The notes: a model not told the origin generated them from the letters alone. A stretch of 64,000 nucleotides of DNA from Agrococcus terreus (GCF_014645235.1 NZ_BMLM01000001.1:1302001-1366000), one strand, 5' to 3'; positions 1-9,183 are shown, counted from the stretch's first letter. Made by a program: numbers and translations.

Positions 1-2
1 GC

Positions 3-302
3 ATGTCCGAGATCACTCGCGAGCAGGTCCAGCACCTCGCTGGGCTCGCGCGCATCGCGCTCACCGACGACGAGGTGACGAGCCTCACGACCGAGCTCGG
101 CGCCATCGTCGACGCGATCGCCAAGGTCAGCGAGGCCGTCGGGCCCGACGTGCCCGCCACGAGCCACCCGGTGCCGCTCGCGAACGTGACCCGCGCCGAC
201 GTCGAGGGCGGCACGCTCACGCACGAGCAGGCCTTCGCCGGCGCGCCCAGCCACGACGGCGAGCGCTTCCGCGTCTCCGCGATCCTGGGGGAGGAGCAGT
301 GA
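3..302 (+). CDS. gatC: Asp-tRNA(Asn)/Glu-tRNA(Gln) amidotransferase subunit GatC
   Basis: The small subunit of GatCAB stabilises GatA and links it to GatB during transamidation of mischarged Asp-tRNA(Asn) or Glu-tRNA(Gln) in the cytoplasm. The 99-residue length and the N-terminal [10 protein letters not shown] segment are typical of GatC. Its GTGA overlap with gatA and the following gatB confirm the assignment. The ATG lies two bases from the window edge, so any promoter or ribosome-binding site is outside the view. Confidence 0.95.
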   Translation: MSEITREQVQHLAGLARIALTDDEVTSLTTELGAIVDAIAKVSEAVGPDVPATSHPVPLANVTRADVEGGTLTHEQAFAGAPSHDGERFRVSAILGEEQ

Positions 303-1810
303 CCGACCTCACGCGCATCGACGGCGCCGAGCTCGCCGGCCTCCTCGCCTCGGGCGAGGTCTCGTCCGTGGAGGCCACGCAGGCCCACCTCGACCGCATC
401 GCCGCGGTCGACGGCGAGATCCACGCCTTCCTCCACGTCAACGCCGGCGCCCTCGACGAGGCGCGCCGCATCGACGAGCGCCGCGCCGCAGGCGAGCAGC
501 TCCACGAGCTCGCGGGCGCGCCCGTGGCGATCAAGGACGTCCTCTGCACGATCGGGATGCCGTCGACCTCCGGCTCGCGCATCCTCGAGGGCTGGGTGCC
601 GCCGTACGACGCGACGCCCGTCGCGCGCCTCAAGGCCGCGGGCCTCGTCGCGCTCGGCAAGACGAACATGGACGAGTTCGCGATGGGCTCGTCCACCGAG
701 CACTCCGCCTACGGCCCCACCCGCAACCCGTGGGACCGCGAGCGCATCCCGGGCGGCTCCGGCGGCGGCTCGGCCGCGGCCGTGGCCGCCTTCGAGGCGC
801 CCTTCGCGCTCGGCAGCGACACCGGCGGCTCGATCCGCCAGCCCGCTGCCGTCACCGGCTCGGTGGGCGTGAAGCCCACGTACGGCGGCGTGAGCCGCTA
901 CGGCGCGATCGCGCTCGCCTCGAGCCTCGACCAGGTCGGCCCCGTGAGCCGCACCGTGCTCGACTCCGCGCTCATTCACGACGTCATCGGCGGGCACGAC
1001 CCGCACGACTCCACGTCGCTCCAGCGGGAGTGGCCGTCGTTCGCGGCCGCCGCCCGCGAGGGCGCGGCGGCGGGCTCGCTGCAGGGCCTGAAGGTCGGCG
1101 TCATCCGCGAGCTCGACAGCGAGGGCATCGCCCCCGACGTGCACGCGCGCTTCCAGGAGGCCGTGCGCCTCATCGAGGGCGCCGGCGGCGAGGTCGTCGA
1201 GGTCTCGGTGCCGAGCATCGAGTACGCCGTCGCGGCCTACTACCTCATCCTCCCCGCCGAGGCCTCGAGCAACCTCGCCCGCTTCGACTCCGTGCGCTTC
1301 GGCCTCCGCGTCGAGCGGCCGGGCCAGACCGTCGAGGACGTCATGGCGGCCTCGCGCGAGGCGGGCTTCGGCGCCGAGGTGAAGCGACGCATCATCCTCG
1401 GCACCTACGCGCTCTCGGCCGGCTACTACGACGCCTACTACGGCTCGGCGCAGCAGGTGCGCACGCTCATCCAGCGCGACTTCGACGCCGCGTTCGCGCA
1501 GGTCGACCTGCTCGTGAGCCCCGCGGCGCCCACGACCGCCTTCCGCTTCGGCGAGAAGGTCGGCGACCCGCTGGCGATGTACGCGAACGACATCACGACG
1601 ATCCCCGCGAACCTCGCGGGCATCCCCGGCATGGCCCTCCCGATGGGCCTCGGCGACGACGGCCTGCCCGTCGGCCTCCAGCTGCTCGCGCCGCTGTTCG
1701 AGGACGCACGGCTCTACCGCGCGGGCGCGACGATCGAGGCGCTGCTCGCCGAGCAGTGGGGCGGCATCCTCGCCCACCAGGCACCCCAGCTGACGGAGGT
1801 CGCACGATGA
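299..1810 (+). CDS. gatA: Asp-tRNA(Asn)/Glu-tRNA(Gln) amidotransferase subunit GatA
   Basis: Glutaminase (amidase-signature) subunit that releases ammonia from glutamine for the GatB active site. The Ser-cisSer-Lys triad falls at Lys79 (in VAIKD), Ser154 (in PGGSGGGS) and Ser178 (in SDTGGS), matching the numbering known for bacterial GatA. At 503 residues it is full length. It starts with GTG overlapping the gatC stop by 4 bp, and its stop overlaps the gatB start by 4 bp, so the three subunits are translationally coupled. Confidence 0.96.
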   Translation: MTDLTRIDGAELAGLLASGEVSSVEATQAHLDRIAAVDGEIHAFLHVNAGALDEARRIDERRAAGEQLHELAGAPVAIKDVLCTIGMPSTSGSRILEGWVPPYDATPVARLKAAGLVALGKTNMDEFAMGSSTEHSAYGPTRNPWDRERIPGGSGGGSAAAVAAFEAPFALGSDTGGSIRQPAAVTGSVGVKPTYGGVSRYGAIALASSLDQVGPVSRTVLDSALIHDVIGGHDPHDSTSLQREWPSFAAAAREGAAAGSLQGLKVGVIRELDSEGIAPDVHARFQEAVRLIEGAGGEVVEVSVPSIEYAVAAYYLILPAEASSNLARFDSVRFGLRVERPGQTVEDVMAASREAGFGAEVKRRIILGTYALSAGYYDAYYGSAQQVRTLIQRDFDAAFAQVDLLVSPAAPTTAFRFGEKVGDPLAMYANDITTIPANLAGIPGMALPMGLGDDGLPVGLQLLAPLFEDARLYRAGATIEALLAEQWGGILAHQAPQLTEVAR

Positions 1811-3321
1811 AGGACCGCCTGATGGACTTCGACGAGGCCCTCGAGCGCTACGAGCCCGTGCTCGGCTTCGAGGTGCACGTCGAGCTCGGCACGCGCACGA
1901 AGATGTTCTCGGCCGCGCCGAACCCCGCGCACCCGGACCACCACGACGCGGCGCCGAACACGCTCATCGACCCGCTGAGCCTCGGCCTGCCCGGCAGCCT
2001 CCCGGTCGTGAACGAGGAGGCCGTGCGGTACTCGATCTCGCTCGGGCTCGCGCTCGGCTGCGAGATCGCCGAGTCGAGCCGCTTCGCCCGGAAGAACTAC
2101 TACTACCCGGACGTGCCGAAGAACTACCAGATCTCGCAGTACGACGAGCCCATCGCGTTCGAGGGCGAGGTCGAGATCGAGCTCGCCGACGGCCGCCGCT
2201 TCCAGATCCCGATCGAGCGCGCGCACATGGAGGAGGACGCCGGCAAGCTCACGCACGTCGGCGGCGCCACCGGCCGCATCCAGGGCGCCGAGTACTCCCT
2301 CGTCGACTACAACCGCGCTGGCGTGCCGCTCGTCGAGATCGTCACGAAGCCGATCGTGGGCGCCGAGCGCGACGCGCCCGAGCTCGCGAAGGCGTACGTC
2401 GCCGCGATCCGCGACATCGTGCTCTCGCTCGGCATCTCGGAGGCGCGCATGGAGCGCGGCAACCTCCGCTGCGACGCGAACGTCTCGCTCCGGCCGCGCG
2501 GCCAGGAGCGGTTCGGCACGCGCACCGAGACGAAGAACGTGAACTCGATGCGCTCGGTCGAGCGCGCGGTCCGCTACGAGATCCAGCGGCAGGCGGCGAT
2601 CCTCGCCGCGGGCGGCACGATCGTGCAGGAGACCCGCCACTGGCACGAGGACACCGGGCGCACGAGCGCCGGGCGGCCGAAGTCGGACGCCGACGACTAC
2701 CGCTACTTCCCCGAGCCCGACCTGCTGCCCGTGCAGCCGGACCGTGCGCTGGTCGAGGAGCTGCGCGCGGCCCTGCCCGAGCAGCCGGTGGCCCGCAAGC
2801 GCCGCCTGAAGGCCGAGTGGGGCTTCACCGACCTGGAGTTCCAGGACGTCGTGAACGCCGACCTGCTCGCGACGGTCGAGGCGACCGTCGCGGCGGGTGC
2901 CGCGCCCGGCTCGGCGCGCAAGTGGTGGACGGGCGAGATCGCCCGCCTCGCGAACGATCGCGGCGTCGAGGCGTCGAGCCTCGTCTCGCCCGAGCACGTG
3001 GCCGAGCTGCAGCGCCTCGTCGACGGCGGCGCCCTCACCGACCGGCTGGCGCGCCAGGCGCTCGAGGGCGTCATCGCCGGCGAGGGCAGCCCGACGGAGG
3101 TCGTGGCCGCCCGTGGTCTGCAGGTCGTCTCGGACGAGTCCGCCCTCGTCGCGGCCGTCGACGAGGCCCTCGCGGCGCAGCCCGACGTGCTGCAGAAGAT
3201 CCGCGACGGCAAGGTGCAGGCCGCCGGCGCCGTGATCGGCGCCGTCATGAAGGCGATGCGCGGCCAGGCCGACGCGGCGCGGGTGCGCGAGATCGTGCTC
3301 GAGCGCGCGTCGCAGGCGTAG
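1807..3321 (+). CDS. gatB: Asp-tRNA(Asn)/Glu-tRNA(Gln) amidotransferase subunit GatB
   Basis: GatB phosphorylates the side-chain carboxyl of the mischarged aminoacyl-tRNA and transfers ammonia channelled from GatA. The N-terminal [20 protein letters not shown] stretch, the [20 protein letters not shown] block and the [11 protein letters not shown] motif are GatB hallmarks, and the helical tail domain is present. The frame is open far upstream, but the ATG that overlaps the gatA stop (ATGA) gives the normal family length of 504 residues and was chosen for that reason. Confidence 0.95.
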   Translation: MKDRLMDFDEALERYEPVLGFEVHVELGTRTKMFSAAPNPAHPDHHDAAPNTLIDPLSLGLPGSLPVVNEEAVRYSISLGLALGCEIAESSRFARKNYYYPDVPKNYQISQYDEPIAFEGEVEIELADGRRFQIPIERAHMEEDAGKLTHVGGATGRIQGAEYSLVDYNRAGVPLVEIVTKPIVGAERDAPELAKAYVAAIRDIVLSLGISEARMERGNLRCDANVSLRPRGQERFGTRTETKNVNSMRSVERAVRYEIQRQAAILAAGGTIVQETRHWHEDTGRTSAGRPKSDADDYRYFPEPDLLPVQPDRALVEELRAALPEQPVARKRRLKAEWGFTDLEFQDVVNADLLATVEATVAAGAAPGSARKWWTGEIARLANDRGVEASSLVSPEHVAELQRLVDGGALTDRLARQALEGVIAGEGSPTEVVAARGLQVVSDESALVAAVDEALAAQPDVLQKIRDGKVQAAGAVIGAVMKAMRGQADAARVREIVLERASQA

Positions 3322-3334
3322 CGGAACCGCATAC

Positions 3335-3367
3335 CGGTAGGGGGCAGCGACGCGCCACCCCCTACCG
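3335..3367 (+). terminator. Rho-independent-like terminator after gatCAB
   Basis: A perfect 10-bp stem (CGGTAGGGGG / CCCCCTACCG) encloses a 13-nt loop, starting 14 bp after the gatB stop. Flanking GAACCG / CGGTTC can extend the structure. No T-tract follows, as is usual for GC-rich actinobacterial hairpin terminators. Confidence 0.7.
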
Positions 3368-3520
3368 CACGGTTCGGCGAACCCGGTCAGCGCGCACCTA
3401 GCGAGTGCACAGACGGCGTCCAGACCGGGGGACGACCATTGCGGGTGGAGCGACACGATCGCTCTACCGCGGGGCCTGCACCCCTTGCACCGCGGTCCTT
3501 CTGTGAAAGGACGCAACACC

Positions 3521-3793
3521 ATGGGAATCATCGGCTGGATCGTGCTCGGCCTCATCGCCGGCGCCATCGCGAAGCTCATCCTCCCGGGCCGTCAGGGCGG
3601 CGGCTGGATCGTCACGCTGATCCTCGGCGTCGTGGGCGCCCTCCTCGGTGGCTTCCTCGGCTCCGTGCTCTTCAACGCACCGCTCGAGGACTTCTGGTCG
3701 CTGCAGACGTGGCTGCTCGCCATCGGCGGCTCCATCGTCGTGCTCCTGATCTGGGGCCTCGTCACGCGCAACCGCGGCAACGCGCGCGCGTAG
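3521..3793 (+). CDS. GlsB/YeaQ/YmgE family stress-response membrane protein
   Basis: A 90-residue, three-helix membrane protein of the transglycosylase-associated (GlsB/YeaQ/YmgE) family, linked to general stress in other bacteria. The start GIIGWIVLGLIAGAIAKLI, a glycine-rich second helix (GVVGALLGGFLGS) and a short basic tail fit the family. The ATG at 3521 was chosen over an upstream in-frame start at 3485 because GAAAGGA lies 9 nt before it and family members begin exactly here. It is monocistronic and ends in a strong terminator. The molecular role is not known. Confidence 0.85.
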   Translation: MGIIGWIVLGLIAGAIAKLILPGRQGGGWIVTLILGVVGALLGGFLGSVLFNAPLEDFWSLQTWLLAIGGSIVVLLIWGLVTRNRGNARA

Positions 3794-3809
3794 TCGGACG
3801 ACGCAGCAA

Positions 3810-3833
3810 GGGGGCGGCCTTCGGGCCGCCCCC
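3810..3833 (+). terminator. Terminator after the GlsB-family gene
   Basis: A perfect 10-bp stem GGGGGCGGCC / GGCCGCCCCC with a TTCG tetraloop is followed by TTCTTCG. It lies 16 bp after the stop codon. Confidence 0.85.
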
Positions 3834-3845
3834 TTCTTCGTCCGC

Positions 3846-3865
3846 GGGCGGCCTTCGGGCCGCCC
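3846..3865. terminator. Second TTCG-loop hairpin in tandem
   Basis: The stem GGGCGGCC / GGCCGCCC with a TTCG loop repeats the hairpin 36 bp upstream. It can act for the leftward gene ending at 3915 as well as backing up the rightward terminator. A third, imperfect TTCG hairpin follows at about 3879-3898. Confidence 0.6.
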
Positions 3866-3914
3866 CCTCTTCGTCAGCGGGGGCCCTTCGGGCTGCCCGT
3901 GGCCCCGTGTCCGG

Positions 3915-4823
3915 CTACAGCACGACCTCGGCGAGCTCGTCGACGTGGTCGAGGTCGCGCAGGTCGAGCACCTGGAGGTAGACGCGCTCCACGCCGTCCT
4001 CGGCCAGGGCGCCGAGGCGGTCCTCGAGCTCCGCGGGGCTGCCGGCGAGGCCGTGCTCGCGCAGCTCCTCGGGCTCGCGGCCGATCGCCGCGGCGCGGCG
4101 GCGGAACGTCGCCTCGTCGGCGCCGAGGCAGGCGACGAGCGCGACGGATCGCACGACGGGACGCGTGCGCTCGGCGCGCTCGATCGCCGCGTCCAGGGCG
4201 GCGAACAGCGGCCGGATGCGGTCGAACGCCGGGAAGGGCAGGTTGTGCTCGTCGGCGAACTCGGCGGCGAGCCGCGGCGTGCGGCGCTCGCCCAGGCCGC
4301 CGACGATCACCGGCAGGCGGTCCTGCACCGGCTTCGGGAGGGCGGGGGAGTCGACGAGCTCGTAGTGCTCGCCCTCGAACGTGAATCGCGCGCCGGCGGG
4401 CGTCTCCCACATGCCGGTCACGATGGCGAGCTGCTCCTCGAGCAGGTCGAAGCGGCGGTCGGGGAACGGGATCCCGTAGGCGCGGTGCTCCTGCTCGAAC
4501 CAGCCGGTGCCGAGGCCGAGCTCGGCGCGGCCGCCCGACATCTGGTCGACGTTCGCGGCCTGCACGGCGAGGATGCCGGGCGCGCGGTACGTGACCGACG
4601 AGACGAGCGTGCCGAGGCGGATCCGCTCCGTCTCGCGCGCGAGCCCCGCGAGGCTCGTCCACGCATCCGTGGGGCCGTAGCCGGGGTCGCCGTCGCCCAT
4701 GCGCAGGTAGTGGTCGGAGCGGAAGAAGCCATCGAAGCCGCGCTGCTCGGTGCGCTGCGCGATGGCGAGGAGGTCGTCGTACGAGGCGCCCTGCTGCGGC
4801 TCGGTGAAGATGCGGAAGTCCAT
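3915..4823 (-). CDS. LLM-class (luciferase-like) flavin/F420-dependent oxidoreductase
   Basis: A 302-residue protein of the bacterial-luciferase fold, from a subfamily that in actinobacteria often uses F420 to oxidise or reduce small substrates. The start MDFRIFTEPQQGASYDDLLA, the segments FDGFFRSDHYL and RIRLGTLVSSVTYR, and the block GGRAELGLGTGWFEQEHRAYG are characteristic. Substrate and cofactor cannot be read from sequence. It is probably leaderless: TTGGCT ends 6 nt before the ATG and no Shine-Dalgarno site is present. It is divergent from the DUF3097 gene across 62 bp. Confidence 0.85.
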   Translation of the reverse strand: MDFRIFTEPQQGASYDDLLAIAQRTEQRGFDGFFRSDHYLRMGDGDPGYGPTDAWTSLAGLARETERIRLGTLVSSVTYRAPGILAVQAANVDQMSGGRAELGLGTGWFEQEHRAYGIPFPDRRFDLLEEQLAIVTGMWETPAGARFTFEGEHYELVDSPALPKPVQDRLPVIVGGLGERRTPRLAAEFADEHNLPFPAFDRIRPLFAALDAAIERAERTRPVVRSVALVACLGADEATFRRRAAAIGREPEELREHGLAGSPAELEDRLGALAEDGVERVYLQVLDLRDLDHVDELAEVVL

Positions 4824-4829
4824 GCCGCC

Positions 4830-4835
4830 AGCCAA
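4830..4835 (-). promoter_or_regulatory. -10 hexamer of a leaderless promoter (LLM oxidoreductase)
   Basis: TTGGCT on the minus strand is followed by exactly 6 nt (GGCGGC) and then ATG. There is no clear -35 and no Shine-Dalgarno site. The context GGCTGGCGGCATG is the same as that before the HIT gene. Confidence 0.5.
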
Positions 4836-4873
4836 GCACAGCGTGCCTCGGCGCCCGGGCCGCCGCCCGCGCC

Positions 4874-4879
4874 TAGGCT
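4874..4879 (+). promoter_or_regulatory. -10 hexamer of a leaderless promoter (DUF3097 gene)
   Basis: TAGGCT, 6 nt, then GTG. The predicted transcription start coincides with the start codon. Confidence 0.6.
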
Positions 4880-4885
4880 CGTGCG

Positions 4886-5746
4886 GTGGCGAACGGCAGG
4901 GGCATGGACTGGGGCTCGTGGGGCGGCGACGTCCTCTCGGCGGAGGCGAAGGCGGCGCGGCAGGCGCCGGCGCCTGAGCGGGTCGAGGCGGTGCGCGACC
5001 TCGTCGTGGAGCGCCACGACGGGTGGGTCGGCGCCGTCCTCGGCATCGAGGCCGGGCACGTGCGGCTCGAGGACCGTCGTGGCCGCGCGCGGCTGTTCCC
5101 GCTCGGGCGCGGCTTCCTCGTCGACGGGGTGGAGGTCGAGCTGGTCGTGCCGGCCGCGCGGGCGGCGGCGGCAACCCGCACCGCGTCGGGGTCTCGCGCT
5201 GTCGCCGACCACCGGGCGCGCGTGGCGCTGCCGAGCCGCATCCTCGTCGAGGGCACGCACGACGCGGAGCTCGTGGAGCAGGTCTGGGGCCACGACCTGC
5301 GGGTCGAGGGCGTCGTCGTGGAGCCGCTGCACGGCGTCGACGACCTCGCGGGCGTCGTCGCGGAGTTCGCGCCGACCGCCGAGCGGCGCCTCGGCGTGCT
5401 CGTCGACCACCTCGTGCCCGGCTCGAAGGAATCGCGGATCGCGGAGGCCGTGCAGCGCGGGCCGCACGGCGCGCACGTGCGCGTCGTCGGGCACCCGTAC
5501 ATCGACATCTGGCAGGCGGTGAAGCCGTCGCGGCTCGGCATCGCGGGCTGGCCCGACGTGCCGCGCGGCGAGGATTGGAAGCAGGGGACGCTGCGGCGCC
5601 TGGGGATGCCGCACGGCGACCAGGAGTCTGTGGCGCGGGCCTGGCAGCGCATCCGCTCGCGGGTGCGCGACTGGAACGACCTCGAGCCGGCCCTGCTCGC
5701 GCGCGTCGAGGAGCTCATCGACTTCGTGACCACCTCGCGGCACTGA
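4886..5746 (+). CDS. DUF3097 domain-containing protein
   Basis: A 286-residue actinobacterial protein of the DUF3097 family. Recognisable blocks are the N-terminal WGGDVLSAE, the central RILVEGTHDAELVEQVWGHDLR (Toprim-like in look: acidic residues in EGTHD and later VDHLVPGSKESRI), and the C-terminal PYIDIWQAVKP with DWNDLEPALLARVEELIDFV. Its function is unknown; the EG-xHD and LVDHLVPGSKE segments hint at a metal-dependent nucleic-acid fold, but that is inference. The GTG start follows a TAGGCT hexamer by 6 nt and lacks a Shine-Dalgarno site. Confidence 0.85.
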   Translation: MANGRGMDWGSWGGDVLSAEAKAARQAPAPERVEAVRDLVVERHDGWVGAVLGIEAGHVRLEDRRGRARLFPLGRGFLVDGVEVELVVPAARAAAATRTASGSRAVADHRARVALPSRILVEGTHDAELVEQVWGHDLRVEGVVVEPLHGVDDLAGVVAEFAPTAERRLGVLVDHLVPGSKESRIAEAVQRGPHGAHVRVVGHPYIDIWQAVKPSRLGIAGWPDVPRGEDWKQGTLRRLGMPHGDQESVARAWQRIRSRVRDWNDLEPALLARVEELIDFVTTSRH

Positions 5747-5768
5747 GGAGGGGGACCCCGCTCCACTC

Positions 5769-5955
5769 CGCTGGTCGAGGAGGCGCACCCCGCCTCGCTG
5801 GTCGAGGAGGCCGCGCCCGGAGGGCGCTGCCGTCTCGAGACCACCCGTGGCGCGTGTGTGGTCTCGAGACGCGTGCCGCCTGCGGCGTCACGCTCCTCGA
5901 CCAGCGGAGGGGCGGGCAGCGGGTCTCATGACGCGTGCCGCCTGTGGCGGCGCGA
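5769..5955. repeat. Cluster of a 47-bp dispersed palindromic module (CTCGAGAC / CTGGTCGAGGAG family)
   Basis: Four copies or pieces lie here: a partial copy at 5769-5782, a full 47-bp unit at 5796-5842, an inverted 47-bp unit at 5860-5906, and a decayed unit from 5922. The ends are conserved (CGCTGGTCGAGGAG and GTCTCGAGACC) while the interiors differ but keep internal dyad symmetry. The two full units face each other and could form a long hairpin. Further copies lie at 26283-26329 and 62413-62459. The rest of the 5747-6012 gap holds no gene I can see. Confidence 0.75.
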
Positions 5956-6012
5956 TCCTGGGCCCGTGAGAAGGGTCAGCCGGGCGCGCGGGTGCCAGGT
6001 CGAGCGCAGGCG

Positions 6013-7494
6013 TCAGAAGGGGTGCGGGCCGCCGGGCGGCGCGCCCGCCATGGCTGGCTCCCGGTCGTGGAAGCTGGGGATGCGTGCCCTGGGCGGGGGT
6101 TCGGGCTCGTCGGTGAGGATGGTGCCGGTGGGACTGGTCCATTCGAGGACGCCGCCGGGGAGCTGGCGGACGCGCCAGCGGGTGGCGTGCTTGATCGAGT
6201 GGTGACGCCTGCAGAGGTGGGCGAGGTTGCCGTCGGCGGTGGGGCCGCCGTGCGCGTGGTCGCGCGTGTGGTCGGCGTCGGCCCGGTGGGCGGGGGCGCC
6301 GCAGCCGGGGAAGCGGCAGCGGCCGTCGCGGGCGCGCAGCCAGCGGCGCTGCGCCGCGGAGGGCCGGTAGCGGTCGACGGCGAGCGCGCGGCCGGTGACG
6401 GGGGAGAGGAAGAGCCGCTCCCAGCCGGACGCGCCGGCCGCGAGCGCGCGTGCGGTGGCGGCGTCGACGAGCGTCCGCCCGTCGAGCGACGCCGGGTCCG
6501 GGTCGGCCGCGCCGTCGTCGGCCAGCAGCGCGGTCGCGGGGATGGTGACGGTGACGACGGGCGTGATCGCGGAGGCGGCGTGGGCGTCGTCGGGCGCCTG
6601 CCCGCACAGCAGCAGCTCCGCCAGCGCGTCGGCGCGCCGCTGGTCGATCGTGCGGTGATCGTCAGCCGGCAGGGCGCGGGCGGCCTGGGTGAGGCGGTCG
6701 AGGATCGCGGCACCGAGCAGCGCGGGCATGCGGGCGGCGATCTCGCACATCCCGTCGGGCAGCTCGTGCAGGCGCACGTGCCGCTCCTCGCGGGCGGCGT
6801 CGTACCGCTGCTGCAGCGGCGCCGACAGCGCCGCATCCACGATCCGCCGCGCCCGGCGCCGCAGCCTGGCCGGCGTCGTCGTCTCGGCGATCACGACCAG
6901 CTCCGCCTCCACCCGCGCCCGCACCTCCGGCGCCACCGCGGCATCGAGCCGAAGCGGCAGCGTCTCCGCGTCCAGCACCCGCAGGTGCGAGGCCGACAGC
7001 CGGCCCTCGCACGCCGCGGCGTGCGCGAGCGGCAGCTCCTCGACGATGGCCACCGCCTCGGTCATCGCGCGCTCCATCGTGACGTCGGAGACGCGCAGCT
7101 CGGCGCCCGCGATGGTCGCGAGCTCCCGCACGCGCATCGCGGTGTCGCCGCCCGCGTCGATCGCGCGCCGCAGCTGCTGCGCCAGCAGCGCTCGACGCTC
7201 GCCCGCGATGCGGGCGGACTGCGCCTCGAGCGCGCGCAGCCGCGCGGCGAAGGCGAGGTCGTCGTCGAGCGCGGAGGACGGTCGCGCAGGCGCCGCCGGG
7301 AGGTTCGCGCCCGCCGCGGCGAGCGCCTCGACCTCCGCATCGTCGAGGGAGAGGAGCCGCTCGAGCCACTCGGCATCGGCAGCGTCGAGCGACGATTCGA
7401 GCTCCTCGGCGGACGCACCTGCCGGATCGAGCACCGCACCGCTGCGCAGGAGCTCGATGAGCTCCCTCGCGTCGATGCCCGGCTCCGTCGTCAT
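6013..7494 (-). CDS. DUF222 / HNH-signature endonuclease-like protein (13E12 family)
   Basis: A 493-residue protein with an N-terminal helical DUF222 region and a C-terminal HNH module at about residues 393-436: CRFPGC, then ADHTRDHAHGGPT, then NLAHLCRRHHSIKH. This is the multi-copy actinobacterial family related to mycobacterial REP13E12 proteins. The HNH residues and zinc-binding cysteines are intact, so nuclease activity is possible, though no cellular role is established. It is bordered by the 47-bp repeat cluster, which may reflect mobility, but no terminal repeats or transposase are visible. Confidence 0.85.
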   Translation of the reverse strand: MTTEPGIDARELIELLRSGAVLDPAGASAEELESSLDAADAEWLERLLSLDDAEVEALAAAGANLPAAPARPSSALDDDLAFAARLRALEAQSARIAGERRALLAQQLRRAIDAGGDTAMRVRELATIAGAELRVSDVTMERAMTEAVAIVEELPLAHAAACEGRLSASHLRVLDAETLPLRLDAAVAPEVRARVEAELVVIAETTTPARLRRRARRIVDAALSAPLQQRYDAAREERHVRLHELPDGMCEIAARMPALLGAAILDRLTQAARALPADDHRTIDQRRADALAELLLCGQAPDDAHAASAITPVVTVTIPATALLADDGAADPDPASLDGRTLVDAATARALAAGASGWERLFLSPVTGRALAVDRYRPSAAQRRWLRARDGRCRFPGCGAPAHRADADHTRDHAHGGPTADGNLAHLCRRHHSIKHATRWRVRQLPGGVLEWTSPTGTILTDEPEPPPRARIPSFHDREPAMAGAPPGGPHPF

Positions 7495-7549
7495 GCACCC
7501 ATGGAAGTACCGGCCACTGACATCGGGACGGCGCCGACGCGCGCCGCCA

Positions 7550-8191
7550 TCACTCCGCGGCAGCGGCCAGGATCGCGAGGAACCTCGCGTCGTCCTGCGG
7601 CCGATGGCCGGACCCTTCGAGCACCTCGTGCCGAGCCCCGGCCCGCACGAGCGCGGCCGCGATCGCCTCGTACTCCGCGTTCCAGCCGCCGGTCACGACG
7701 GTCGTCGGCACACCGCGCAGCATGCCCGCATCGATCCCGTGGCCCCACGGCCGTTCGGTGCGCGTGAGCAGCGACGCGAGCGCCCGCTCGTCCTCCCAGC
7801 GATCCTCGTCGAACGGCCCGCCGAGCAGTGCCGGCCGCGCTCGGGCCCAGAACGCCTGGAGCGAGGGCAGCGCGCCGTGCGCCGCATCCATCGCCGCGAC
7901 GTGCGCCTCGACGGCGGCGGCGCCTCGCGCGAGGTCGAACAGCGCCGGCTCGCAGAGCACGAGCGCGGCGGGCGGCGACGCGAGCATCGGCAGCGCGAGC
8001 ACGGCCGCGACGCCCCCGAGCGAGTGCGCGACGACCACGTCGCCGGGCCCGACGGCGACGGCCACAGCCTCCGCCCGCTCGAGCGCCGTCGGCAGGTCCG
8101 CGAGGTCGAGCGCGACGGTCCCGTCGAGCAGCGCCGCGGGCCACGCGGCGGCGCCGGAGCGCCCCGCGCCGTGCACGAGGACGAGCGCCAC
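7550..8191 (-). CDS. Alpha/beta-fold hydrolase
   Basis: A 213-residue alpha/beta hydrolase with a short cap. The N-terminal oxyanion strand is LVLVHGAGRSG, the nucleophile elbow is AHSLGG (Ser57), and the catalytic His lies in EGSGHRPQ near residue 196. The substrate cannot be inferred. The start is a GTG that makes the HG oxyanion motif fall at residues 7-8, as is usual; no good Shine-Dalgarno site is seen. It lies between the HNH gene and an SGNH hydrolase, all leftward with gaps of about 50 bp. Confidence 0.8.
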   Translation of the reverse strand: MALVLVHGAGRSGAAAWPAALLDGTVALDLADLPTALERAEAVAVAVGPGDVVVAHSLGGVAAVLALPMLASPPAALVLCEPALFDLARGAAAVEAHVAAMDAAHGALPSLQAFWARARPALLGGPFDEDRWEDERALASLLTRTERPWGHGIDAGMLRGVPTTVVTGGWNAEYEAIAAALVRAGARHEVLEGSGHRPQDDARFLAILAAAAE

Positions 8192-8241
8192 CTCAGCCGC
8201 CGTCCGAAGACCAGCGACAACGACGCACGCCGAGCATCACC

Positions 8242-9012
8242 TCACCCGAGCCGCTCGAGCGGCTGCACCTCGACGAGCGCCGGCAGCTTCGCCGCCCGCC
8301 CGTCGCCCGACGACCGCCCCGTCAGGCGCCGCCCGATCCAGGGCAGCACGAACTCCCGGTAGTACCCGGCCGTCCGCCGCCCCTCCGCCGTCGACACCGC
8401 GGTGAGGTCGCGCCACTGCGGCGGCGAGTCGGCGCCGAGCGCCCGCAGCACGTTCGTCGCGGCGTGGGCGTGCCCTGCCGCGTTGAGGTGCAGGCGGTCC
8501 TGCGACCAGAAGCGGGGGCTGCGCAGCTCCGGATCCGACCAGTTGTCGATGTACGGCGCGTCGAGGTCGGCGATGCGCGACTCCACGGCGCGCGCGAGCG
8601 CGTCGCCGCGGCGCTGGAACACCGCGCCGATCGGCATGACCTCGCTCGGGTTGCCGCCCGAGAGCAGGATGGGACGGATGCCGGCGGCGGCGATGCGATG
8701 CGCAGCGGCGGCGAGCGCGGCGCCGACGCCCTCGATCGAGACGCGCGGACGCAGGATGTCGTTGCCGCCGCCGTTCAGGCTGATCGCATCGGGCTGCAGC
8801 GCGATCGCGGCGTCGAGCTGCTCCGAGAGGATGCCCGCGAGCTTGCGGCCGCGGATCGCGAGGTTCGCGTACCCGACCGGCCGCCCCTGCGCCGTCGCGA
8901 GCCCGGCCGCGACGAAGTCGGCCCAGCCGCGCACCGTGCCGTCGGGCAGCTCGTCGCCGACGCCCTCCGTGAAGCTGTCGCCGATGGCCACGAACGATCG
9001 GATCTCCTGCAC
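8242..9012 (-). CDS. SGNH/GDSL-family hydrolase
   Basis: A 256-residue esterase or lipase-like protein of the SGNH fold. Block I is IGDSFTEG (Ser13), block III is LNGGGNDI (Asn84), and block V is QDRLHLNAAGH (Asp172, His175), giving a complete catalytic set. No signal peptide is present, so it is probably cytoplasmic. The GTG start is preceded at 6 nt by TAGGCT, predicting a leaderless mRNA. The physiological substrate is unknown. Confidence 0.85.
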   Translation of the reverse strand: MQEIRSFVAIGDSFTEGVGDELPDGTVRGWADFVAAGLATAQGRPVGYANLAIRGRKLAGILSEQLDAAIALQPDAISLNGGGNDILRPRVSIEGVGAALAAAAHRIAAAGIRPILLSGGNPSEVMPIGAVFQRRGDALARAVESRIADLDAPYIDNWSDPELRSPRFWSQDRLHLNAAGHAHAATNVLRALGADSPPQWRDLTAVSTAEGRRTAGYYREFVLPWIGRRLTGRSSGDGRAAKLPALVEVQPLERLG

Positions 9013-9018
9013 CGCGCC

Positions 9019-9024
9019 AGCCTA
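9019..9024 (-). promoter_or_regulatory. -10 hexamer of a leaderless promoter (SGNH hydrolase)
   Basis: TAGGCT on the minus strand, 6 nt, then GTG. Confidence 0.6.
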
Positions 9025-9080
9025 TGACGGCCGTCCATGACCACGCCGAGCCGGGCGACGCCGGCGGATGCGGGCGCGGC

Positions 9081-9086
9081 TACGAT
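9081..9086 (+). promoter_or_regulatory. -10 hexamer of the TPP-riboswitch operon
   Basis: TACGAT ends 6 nt before position 9093, where the riboswitch fold begins, so the aptamer should occupy the very 5' end of the transcript. Confidence 0.6.
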
Positions 9087-9092
9087 GGAGGC

Positions 9093-9183
9093 GACACGGG
9101 AGTCCGGTGCGCCGGGCTGAGAGGGAGGCCGAAGCCTCCGACCGTCGAACCTGATCCGGATCATGCCGGCGCAGGGAGGACAC
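9093..9183 (+). ncRNA. TPP (thi-box) riboswitch
   Basis: The conserved elements are present in order: CTGAGA at 9117-9122 in a context GCCGGGCTGAGAGGG, a variable hairpin (GGAGGCCGAAGCCTCC), then GAACCTGATCCGG with a downstream GGATCATGCCGGCGCAGGGA. This is the standard thiamine-pyrophosphate aptamer. It lies 38 bp before ykoE, so high TPP should switch off the precursor transporter operon, most likely by hiding the ykoE ribosome-binding site or by early termination. Confidence 0.95.

Noticed and set aside
1714-3579. 621-residue minus-strand frame antisense to gatB
   Set aside because: Low-complexity Arg/Ala/Val/Asp composition typical of antisense frames; gatB is clearly the gene.
6013-7494. 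Insertion element carrying the HNH/DUF222 gene
   Set aside because: No terminal inverted repeats, target duplication or transposase could be found; the nearby 47-bp modules lie on one side only.
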